Of a DNA stretch of 11,935 bases, positions 1-9,800 are shown in pieces. Under the pieces are notes generated by a model. It searched no databases and was not told the DNA's origin. It saw only the letters and a program-made list of their open reading frames with translations. Both the position numbers and the translations under genes were made by a program. This DNA comes from Baffinella frigidus (lineage: Eukaryota > Cryptophyceae > Cryptomonadales > Baffinellaceae), in NCBI GenBank assembly GCA_026770585.1, contig MU646346.1:433108-445042 (forward strand), read 5' to 3'. Numbering within the stretch: position 1 is the stretch's first letter; each line of letters begins with the position of its first letter.

Positions 1-295
1 TTCTACGGAAGGGCGTGTCGTTGGCATATGTTGGGAGAAATTAAAACCTAAAGGACCTAAAGAGATGAGCTAAAGGACTGAGACTGTGCCTTTTTGGTCT
101 AAAGGTCCTAAAGGTCTAACTCAAACACCCCATAAAGAACTTACCCTTTATCCCCTCTTCACGAGCCTCTGCACTGGAGAGCTAAATGCGATCCGAAAGC
201 AAACATGCTTTTTCTGCAGATCCCTTCTACGGAACGGCGTGTCGTTGGCATATGTTGGGCGAAATTAAAACCTAAAGGACCTAAAGGAGATAACG
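1..295. repeat. Direct repeat, two copies about 224 bp apart
   Basis: Positions 1-66 and 225-290 are nearly identical, starting TTCTACGGAA and ending in CCTAAAGGACCTAAAG. Between and after them, short CCTAAAGG units recur. No coding motif is seen. The region is probably intron or 5' flank of the WD40 gene. Confidence 0.8.
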
Positions 296-306
296 AATAC
301 AAGATC

Positions 307-488
307 TTTGGTGCTTTGGTGCTTTATTTTACACTCACATCGAAGGCCAGCGCCCACCTCACTCTTGAGGAGTTGGGAACGATCTACTCAAGGTGGTGAT
401 AGCATTGTTTGGTGCTTTGGTGCTTTATTTTACACTCACATCGAAGGCCAGCGCCCACCTCACTCTTGAGGAGTTGGGAACGATCTAC
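307..488. repeat. Recent tandem duplication, about 81-bp copies with 101-bp period
   Basis: Positions 307-387 and 408-488 read as identical, from TTTGGTGCTTTGGTGC to GGGAACGATCTAC. The lack of divergence points to a recent duplication. Short open frames here run through both copies and show no protein motif. Confidence 0.85.
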
Positions 489-552
489 GGATGAGCTCCC
501 CGGAACTACCCACGCAGGCTGTACCGAGCCCCTTAAAAAAAAATTAAAAAAT

Positions 553-597
553 AAAAAATATATGTTCTGTGGAACATATATTGAACATATATTTTTT
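553..597. repeat. AT-rich hairpin
   Basis: AAAAAATATATGTTC at 553-567 is matched by its reverse complement at 583-597. A nested 11-bp stem AATATATGTTC (557-567) also pairs with 572-582. The flanks are A/T homopolymer. It could cruciform in DNA or hairpin in RNA. Confidence 0.7.
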
Positions 598-632
598 AAA
601 AAAATAAAAAAAATAAAAAATATGTTCTTAGA

Positions 633-690
633 GGGGACGTGACTTTTGAGGGGACGTGACTTTTGACTGTGGGGGGGACGTGACTTTTGA
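633..690. repeat. Three 17-bp short repeats
   Basis: GGGGACGTGACTTTTGA occurs at 633-649, 650-666 and 674-690. The third is set off by a short TGTGGGG linker. Each copy contains ACGTGAC, which resembles a G-box or bZIP-type core. That is only a resemblance, because the first clear exon follows 60 bp later with no evidence of a transcription start. Confidence 0.7.
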
Positions 691-751
691 CCACGGCTCA
701 ACCTCGGGGTGGCCTGCAGCTGTGACGCGAGATTGTAGGAAGTACATCCAG

Positions 752-870
752 GATGCTCGCGTCGCTCATGAAGGCCGTGTGGGGGGGCGAAGGGCCGGTC
801 GACGGGCACAAGGGTACTGTGCGCCAGGTCGCCTGCTCGCCGGACGGCACGCTGGCGTGCTCGGCCTCAG
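752..870 (+). CDS. WD40 gene exon 1 (probably internal)
   Basis: After the acceptor CATCCAG the frame reads MLASLMKAVWGGEGPVDGHK and continues through GTVRQVACSPDGTLACSAS. MLAS...AVW looks like the last strands of a WD40 blade (usual form LASGSxDKTVRVW, here shortened), and GHKGTV...SPDG starts the next blade. The exon ends with a single G before donor GTGTGT (phase 1). The G plus GA at the start of exon 2 gives glycine, then DHTCILWD. ATG 753 could instead be a true start. I prefer an internal exon because the residues before GHKG already look like a propeller blade. The acceptor phase would be 2. Confidence 0.78.
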
Positions 871-3800
871 GTGTGTTTTGAAACATGTCGGGGGGAAGCA
901 GGTCAGCGTGCCGTCCGGCTGGCATGGCAGGGATATCCTTGGTGAGCGAGCGAGCGCATCGCCACGCGTGCGCTCGATCCGTGCAGCGGCTGGTGGCACG
1001 CTAAACTAGAAGCGACCGCTGGCAGCACTGGAGGGGGGTCATCTGAAGCTGCCTGTGCCTGTCAGGAGACCACACGTGTATTCTCTGGGATATTTCCTCC
1101 GGGACGCCCGCCTTGAAATGCCGCCTCGGCACCATCCCAGAGGGCCTCACTGGCGGCGGACAGGTCCACCCCAACCTCGTCCGTCTCGATTGTTGGATGC
1201 ACTTCCATTCTTAGAGGCAGCACTGAGCATGCTGTTGCGTGCCTAGGGGCACGTTCGTTGTGGAGTGCTTCCGAGCAGCGCGTTGCACGAGCGGCGCGTG
1301 GGGCCCCCATGAATGGCGGCCTCCATTTGTTGAGGAATTTCTGGCACGAAGCCCCTGCTACACGATCAAGACCATTCGGATGGTGGGCGGTGATGACGGG
1401 GTGGCTAACGAGCAACACGTCTTTAGGGTGTACGGGTTAGGATTGAGGGTTGAGGGTTGAGGGTTGAGGGTTTCGAGTTCTTTGAACTGTCCGAAACCCG
1501 AAACCCGAAACCTAAAACCCTAAACACTGGACCCTGAACCATAAAACCTAAACCCTAGACCCTAAACCCTAGACCCTAAACCCAAAACTTTTAGTGTTCG
1601 TGTAACCCACACAGCTGACTACTAAGGGAGGGAGCCCTACAGCAGGACGCGACTGTTCTTAGGGGTTAGGGTTTAGGGTCTAGAGTTTCCCTCCGAGAAA
1701 ATAATTTATTAAAAGGACTAAGAGGAAAATATATAGTTGGCTATGTATGTCCCTCTTGATCCTCTTGATAAATTCTTTGTGCGGATACAGCTGGGCGTGA
1801 CCCGTCTGGTCCAAATCTTAGGTTGTAGGGTCTAGGATGTAGGGTTGGGGTCTAGGGTCTAGGGTCTAGGGTCTAGGTGTAACCCACCAAGAATCCCTTC
1901 GTAGCCTGCTGCGTGGAGTCCGGGTATTCTAGCCCTGTCCCAGTCTATTTGGGCTCACCAATTTGGTGAGCCCGGGCTCGTTCCCGCTCCAGAGTCGACG
2001 GATTTGTACCGCACACCCGGCATGCCAACTTGAGAATAGTGGGTCAACCGGCGTGAGGCAGAGCTAGGGTTTGTTAACGTCAATGCGAGATGATCTATCC
2101 ACGCCAGGTCATTAGTGGGAATTTCAGAACGCGACGTTTCGTTTCGTGGTACCAAATTAGTGTGCGTTCCCCGACTTTACCACACGCAGTAATCGACCTT
2201 TGCCGGTTTCCCCCGGAGAATCAACTTGACAGGTTTATGGCAGTAAAACGAAATTTCGACTTGTGACCTGGCGTGGAAAGAGAGAAACGTGCGTTCTCAA
2301 CAAACCCTAGCTCTGCCTCACTCCGGTTGACCGACTATGCTCAAGTTGGCGTGCCGCGTCCATCACAGATCGAAACCAACATGGCCACCATGTTTCCCCT
2401 TCCGTGCAGGTCTTATACGACGAGGACCTATCCCTTAAGTGACCAACGGGCGAATCATCGCCCGTGGAAGCCCTAGGCGTGTCCTAGGGCCCTACGGTAG
2501 GGCGTATGAGCCTACTGGTCACTTAAGGGATACATACGAAGACCACTAGCAGACCACTAGCATATCAACGGTGCTCTCCCCGTGTACGCAGAGTGCGGAA
2601 CATGAGATCGTCACAGGGTGTTCCCTTCCGTGCAGGCATAAGACTAGGACCTATATAAACTATGCGTTCCCCGGGTAAGGTATTCCCTTCAGTGCAGGCC
2701 TTGTAAGACTAGGACCCGCACACAGCTGGAGGCCTGTTTCCCCTTCCGTGCAGGCCGTATACGACTAGGACCTAAATAAACGTCTCCCCGTGTATGCGCA
2801 GGGTACGGGCCATGGGCACATCGTCACAGGGGTGCGTGCCCCCCCCCTACCCCCTAGCCCTGGCTCAGACTATTTCTAGCTCTGACCGGCAAAATCTGGG
2901 CACACCATGATTAGTTTAAAAGCAGGGGCTCTACTATACATTAAATCTGTTTAAAAGTCTAAATGTGTTTTATGGCGTGTCTAACTTGACTCGAACATAA
3001 CTGGTATTTGGGCTCACCAATCTGGTGCGACCTGGCTCTTTTCCGCGCCAAAGTTGGCGGGTTTGCACCTCACACCCAGCATGTCAACTTAAGAATAGTG
3101 ATTTGCACTACACACCCAGCATGTCAACTTAAGGATAGTCCGCCAACCCGCATGAGGCGGCGCTAGGACTTGCGCGAGTCGGGTTTTGGTAGGGTGGGGG
3201 GGTAGGGTGTAGGGTGTAGGGTGAAGGGTGTAGGGTGAAGGGTGTAGGGTGAAGGGTCTAGGGTCTAGGGCTAGGGTGTAGGGTGAAGGGTGTAGGGTGT
3301 AGGGTGTAGGGTGTAGGGTGAAGGGTGTAGGGTGTAGGGTTCAGGGTTTAGGTTTTGGACCCCCCCTCCTGGCTGCACTCTTACCCCCCCCTCCGGCCCT
3401 TGAGTAGGTTTAGGGTGTAGGGGATAGGGATAGGGGTTCGGGGATGAGGTTTTAGTGATTGGGGAATGGGGTTTAGGGGTTTAGGGGTTTAGGGGTTATT
3501 GATAAGGGTTTAGGGATGCGGTTGTAGGGAATAGGGATTAGGGTCTAGGTTGTAGGGTCTAGGTTGTAGGGTCTAGGTTGTAGGGTCCAGTTTCTAGGGT
3601 CTAGGGCACGGCTCTGGATGATCCGCGTGCGGAGCGGCACCTCAGTTGACTAAACAGAGCGTTCCCTGCTACTAACATCTGCACGGTTTTGTCAACGTCA
3701 CAGTACAAACCCTGCGCGTTTGGGGTTTAGAGTTTAGGGATGAGGGTTTAGAGTTTAGGGCTTAGGTTTGGGGGTTGGTCAGCAGCGCCGCCCTCGTACC

Positions 3801-6800
3801 TCGTTTAGGGGTTCGGGTTCAAACCCCAAACCCCAAACCCCAAACCCCAAACCCCAAACCCCAAAACCCCAAACCCCAAACCCAAAACCCCAAACCCCAA
3901 ACCCCAAACCCCAAACCCCAAAACCCAAAACCCAAAACCCCAAACCCAAAACCCCAAAACCCAAAACCCAAAACCCAAAACTAGGTTGCGTTCTCGCCGG
4001 ACGGAAAATACATCGCGACCGTCTCATACGACAAGAGCGTGCGTTCCCCGAACCCGTAAACTATGAGCCCTAAGCGCTAAACCCCGGTGAAGTCTCTTTC
4101 TCTCTCTTTTCCCGATGGCACCCACGCGAGGTGGGCTTTGCAGAACGGTCCATGTATCTTCGTGGTACTGATTAACAATTGCTCGGTACAACGACATGTG
4201 CAGCGGGTGTGGAGCAGCGAGGACTGTTCATAAGTTGACAGGCCGGGTGTGTGGTACAAACCCGTCAACTTTGGCGCGGAAAAGAGCCTCTGGTCGCACC
4301 AAATTGGGTGGAACAGGTTGGGGTGTGGAACAGCGAGGACTTTCATAAGTTAACACGCCGGGTGTGTGGTACAAATCCGTCAACTTTTGGCACAGCAGGT
4401 GCGGGTGTGGAGCAGTGATGGGGACTATTCACAAGTTGACAACCTGGGTGTGTGGTACAAATCCGTCAACTTTTCCCGCGGCAAGTCCGGGTGTGGAGCA
4501 GTGAGGGGGACTATTCACAAGTTGACAACCTGGGTGTATGGTACCAACCCGTCAACTTTTGGCGGTCCAAGCAGGTCCGGGTGTGGAGCAGTGAGGGGGA
4601 CCCCCTGGCGGTGATGCACGGCCACACCCAAATCGCCAATTGCTGCGCCTTCACTCCCGACGGCCGCGGGGTCTGCGCCTCCCCTACGACCATGCTATCT
4701 TAGGGGTGCATTATGCGCTATGGTAAAGCTATATCGAAGCTACGAATCCCAAAATAGCACAAGACGTGATTGAAACGAAACCTGACCCCGCTTTAGATTT
4801 TGTCTGGGAGCACAGATAAACCCTAGACCCTAGACGCTAAACCTCAACCCCTTAGCCGTAAACCCTACATTACCATCCACCCAGATCTTGTCCGGGAGCA
4901 CAGACAAGACGCTGAAGCTCTGGGTCCCACCACACGATGGACTACAAACCTTTCATCAACAGTCAACTTGCCATGATGTAATTAACTTTCAGGATTTTCT
5001 GGTACAGTTTGGTCACGCAACACCCTGAATTTCAGCCCCAACGAACCCTTCGTAGCCCACCGTGTGGATCCCTAACTCAACCCTAAGTCAATTCCTCTCA
5101 TGAGGGCTGCTCACAGCACCCTCACGCCCTCGGAATTGACTTTTGAATCGGCCGGGATCTGTCCGTAAACCCTATCCCTTAAGTGGCCAGGGGGTCGAAT
5201 TCGACCCGCAAGAGGTCCTAGGCAGGTCCTAGGGCCCTACGGTAGGGCGTATGAGCCTACTGGCCACTTAAGGCGTAAACCCTCGGGGGCAGATTTTGTC
5301 GGGGAGCACGGACAAGACGCTGAAGCTGTGGCGTTTGAAGCACCAGGGCACGGATACGTTCGACACCTTCCCGTGCGCCCCCGAACCCTAGCTCTGCCTG
5401 CCAATTAGTACCACGAACATAAATGGACGATGCTGATTGGTACCACGAACATAAATGGACGATGTTAATTGGTACCACGAACATAAATGGACGATGTTGA
5501 TCGGGACCACGAATATCAATGGACAAGACGCTGAAGCTGTGGCGTTTGAAGCACCAGGGCACGGATACGTTCGACACCTTCCCGTGCGCCCCCGAACCCC
5601 TCGTCGTCTTCTTTGATACTCGCAATTTTGTAATTAGTACCACGAGCATAAATGGACGATGTCACTTGGTACCACGAACATAAATGGACGGTTTTGATTG
5701 GTACCACGACTATAAATGGACGGTTTTGATTGGTACTACGAACATAAACGGGCACCTTCGAGACCTTCCCGTGCGTGCCCGAACCCCGAACCCCTAGACC
5801 CTGATAGGGTGGAGAAGCGCAAACAGGTTATTTAGCGGGAAATCCAGAAATGGCTCCAATGGCACGGAATATGATGCCTCCATCGTTTCTGCCCCAGCTT
5901 AGCTCAAAAACAATCCTCTCGCAAAGTTGCGCTGAAGCTGTGGCGTTTAAAGCACAGGGGCACGGATACTGTCGAGACCATCCCCTGCGTGCCCGAAACC
6001 CGAAACCCTCGAGATCTGGTCGACATTTCGGTGGATAAAATGTCTTTGTACCGAGCAATTCTTGGTTAGTAACACGAAAATAAATGGGCCATACGCTCAA
6101 ACTTTGGCGCCTGAAACACCAGGGCACCGACACCAAAATTTCGGCACCGACACCGAAAATCTTGATTAGCACCACGAACATAAATGGACGGTTTTGATTG
6201 GTACCACGAACATAAATGGACAAGACGCTCAAGGTGTGACGCCTGACGCACCAGGGCGCCGACACCTTTGACACCTCCCCGTGCGTGCCCGTCCCCAGGG
6301 GGTTCGGTGCATGGTTCATGGCTTAGGGTTTAGGACCTAGCTCTGCCTCAGCCCACGTTCGAGCCCGCTCGGAATGCGTTAAGTTGATGGTCGCCGTCAT
6401 AAGTTGCACATCATCTCGTCCCGGTGAGTGTTTAATTAAATGATTAAATGCTCGCCCCCGTAGGGAGTTGGAGCTTTTCCTTCAGAAATTAGGCGAACGG
6501 CTCCAATTCTCTACACGCGGGAAAATTAACATTAGATGCGCGCCCCGAACAACCCTCTCTTCTCAAGGGGGCCCGCTGTCGAGCCAACTCGGCACATATA
6601 AGACAGTCAGGTCCGGGATTCCGGTCCTGGCTTTTCATTTTAAAAGTCAATTTCCTTCAGCATTCAGGTTAAAGTTTTTTAAAATTGTGTCCCGTCCTCG
6701 CTCGGTAGCGGCAAGGAGGAGAATGCATGCAGGAGACCCACTGCGGACGTGGGAGAAGAGGGCGAGTGACAGCCCTGCATCACGTTTTGTCGAAACACTG

Positions 6801-9800
6801 AACACTCACCCCTAACCCCTAAACCCTAAACTCTAAACCCCTAAACCTCAAGCGTGCTAGCATTCGCCTCTCTGGTTCACGGCCAAGATCCACCCCCCTA
6901 AACCCTGAACCCTGAACCCTAAATCCAACCCCGAATCTCGCAGGTGGGGCAAGGGGGTTGTTCTGGAATTCCTTAACCCCAAACCCTAAACCCTCAACCA
7001 TAAACCCCAACCCCTTAACCATAAACCCTCAACCAGGCGGGGCACGTTTTTTTGCTGGAATTCGCCTTCAACGGCTCCAGCCCTCCACTCGAGGCTAGAA
7101 ATGGGACCATTTTGAATGTGGGGTTGTTGAATTTAGTACCAGTCACGGGCAGGTTTGGTCACGTTGCTGGGGGAATCCCTATCTGTGTGAAAATTACTAC
7201 ACATTTTTTCCCCGTTCACTTGTAAAAGAAGCTCTGTTTTAAGATGGTCCCATTTCTAGCCTCGAGTGGCTCTCCGTAGGAAATTAGAGCTTTTCCTTCA
7301 GAAATTAGGCAAACGGCCTAATTTCAGAAACTAGGCAAACGGCCTAACGGCTCTAGTTCCCTACGGGTGCTCCGACTATTCTAGCATTTAATTTTTGCGC
7401 GCCCCGATTAAATCCCTCTTCTCGCAGGTGGGGCAAGGGGGTTGTTCTGGAATTCGCGTTCGCGCAATCCATGGCGCCAGCGCTCACGGATAATCACGGG
7501 TGAGCCTCGCAACCTGACTGCTTTTGCTTTTTCTTCTTCTTCTTCTCGAGTGGGGCGGTGTGTGTGCAACTTACCCGTGATCGACACACACTGCCCCACT
7601 CGAGAATGCAAGAGGGGCCTTTTTAAAACCTTCAGGGATGATCAGGATTTTACAAGTGCGGCGTAAAAGGATTTAAATGGCAGTGTCCGAGAAGAAAAAA
7701 ATATTCCAGATAAAGTGGAGGCGCCAGCGCTCACGGATAATCACGGGTGAGCCTCGCAACCTGATTGCTTCTTCTTCTTCTTCTCTTGTTAAATGTACTT
7801 CTTCTTCTTCTTCTTCTCCTTTTAAATTTACTTGTTCTTCTTCCTCTGATTTGTTTTTCTTCTCCTTCTTCTTCTTCTTCTTCTTCTCCTTCTTCTTCGT
7901 CTGCTTATGCGCCGTCTGCTCCTGCTGCTTCTTCTTCTTCGTCGTCTTCTCTTTTTTACTCTCAGGCCTAGAGATGCGTGATCCAAACGTCTATGCGCCT
8001 CCTCACTTTAGGTGTTGAGGTGTGGGGTTGGGTCTAAACGGGGGGGGTGCCGCAGGGATTCGGAGGAGTACAACAACTTGATGCAGCGGCACCGCGCGCA
8101 CATGTCTGGCCCTACACCCTACACCCTGAACCCTACACCCTACACCCTGCACCATGAACCCTACACCCTACACCCTACACCCTACACCCTTCACCGTACA
8201 CCTTGCACCCTACACCCTACACCCTCATCTTAAGTTAACTGTCAACTGTCAACTTACGGCCGAGGCACCCTAAACCCTGACTGCCCTGAATGCCCTGAGC
8301 CCTAAATATGTGACGCCCTACACCCTACACCCGGAATGCCCTGAATGCCTTGAATCCTAAACATGCCAGGCCGCGCGCACATGTGACGTATGGCCCTAAA
8401 TCTAGCTCTGTTCGAGTCAAGTTTCGTCTCATCATTAAAAAAAATTAGACGTAGATGGACGGTTCATTTGTACTGGAGATCCTTCTTTAAAACTAATAAT
8501 GATGAGACGAGATTTAGTGGGACAGAGCTAGTAAACCCCAAAAACCGGAACCGTAAACCATAAACTCTGAATGCTCTGAATGCTGAACGCACCCTGAATC
8601 ATGAACCCTAAACCACGCTGATGCAGTGGCACCGCGCTCACATGTCAGACCCTGCACCCAGACCCCTGAATGCCCGGCATCCGGAATGACCTAAACCATG
8701 AACCATGACTTCTAAACCCTGAATCCCGAATGCCCTGAACCCTGAATGCACCCTGCATCCTGAACCCTATCGCTCATGCAGCGGCACGGCGCGCACTTGT
8801 ACGGCCCTAACCCCTTTAGGACCTTTTGGAATTTTTTGACCTTCAGGACCTTACACGCTAACCCCCGAAGGCCCTGAAACCCTTCACCGTGAACCATGAA
8901 CAATGAACCTTGAAGGCACTGCACCTGGCGCCCTGAAAACTTAACCCTGGACCCTGAACCCTGAACACCAAACCCTCACCCTAAACCAGCCCCGTCATCC
9001 TAAAACCTGAATGCCCCGAAACCTGCACCCCAATCCCTGAACCCTTGGCCCTAAACTCTGAAACCCTAAACCCTCGACCTTCAACCCTACACCCTAAACC
9101 CTGAACCGTCAACCCTAAACCCTTAACCTCAAAACCTCAAAACCCGAACCCCGAACCCCAAACCCCAACCCCTAAACCCTAACCCCTAAACCCTCAATCC
9201 TTCACCCGAAACCCCAAACCCCTCACCCGAAACCCCACGCCAGGCCCGACATGAAGTGCGACCTCGTAAACCTCATCGGGCACTCGGGTAAACACTAAAC
9301 CCTAAACCCTAAACCCTAAACCCTGAGCCTCAAACTGTAAACCCTACACCCTACACCCTACACCCTACACCCTACACCCTACACCCTACACCCTACACCC
9401 TACACCCTACACCCTACACCCTACATCATCTTATTAGACAAACGGCGCCCTTAACCCTAAACCCTAAACCCTACACCCCAAACCCTGAACCCTACACCCT
9501 ACACCCTTGACGGTAAACCGTAAACTCCAAACCCTGAACACTTCCTGCGGCTAAACCCTCAACCCTAAACCCTAAACCTCAAACCCCAAACCCTAATAAT
9601 AAACTCTGATAAATGATATATAATAAATGATAATGCTGATTAATGATAAATAAATAATAACAATAATACATAATAATACATAATAAACCCCGAATCCTAA
9701 TCCCTACCAGGCGCCGTCAACATATGCGCGTTCTCCCCGGATGGCAAGTTCGTTCTCAGCGGGTCCTCTGACTGCTCGGCGCGGTCAACCCCGAAACCCT

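Larger units (their letters stand above)
5400..6213. repeat. 32-bp tandem repeat clusters alternating with exon 5 echoes
   Basis: The unit TTGGTACCACGAACATAAATGGACG plus seven or so bases is repeated in clusters near 5406-5520, 5634-5750, 6065-6085 and 6165-6213. Each cluster starts TTAGTA/TTAGCA and runs into an exon 5 echo at a shared short string (GGAC, or GGGCAC at 5748). Two clusters have a GACGATGTTGAT spacer and others GACGGTTTTGAT. Long minus-strand frames with RGTNQNRPF repeats are translations of this array. Confidence 0.9.

Noticed and set aside
1062-1418. 118-codon minus-strand open frame
   Set aside because: It is antisense to exon 2, which has a WD40 motif and matching splice phases. 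No motif is seen on the minus strand.
1239-1460. 73-codon + strand open frame after exon 2
   Set aside because: It has no recognisable domain and runs into telomere-like repeat. It is not needed by the exon chain.
2392-2780. TTCCCTTCCGTGCAGG units as splice acceptors of additional exons
   Set aside because: None is followed by a WD40-like or phase-compatible frame with a donor. They behave as a dispersed repeat.
3768-4073. Proline-rich open frame KPQTPNP
   Set aside because: It is the CCCCAAA tract translated. The exon inside it uses another frame.
4452-4703. Single 83-codon open frame ending TTMLS as the real 3' end of the gene
   Set aside because: Its first half is array translation. The stop comes soon after the WD40 pattern ends, whereas cutting at GTCTGC (4671) continues into ILSGSTDK in frame.
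5400-5757. CRISPR-like regular array
   Set aside because: Repeats run almost head to tail with tiny, similar spacers, in a eukaryotic intron with no cas genes.
5257-6319. Minus-strand open frames of 79, 130 and 163 codons with RGTNQNRPF repeats
   Set aside because: They read the 32-bp tandem array and the antisense of the exon 5 copies. The real motif SGSTDKTLKLW is on the + strand.
7677-8018. Poly-Ser/Phe open frame of 113 codons
   Set aside because: It is microsatellite translation only.
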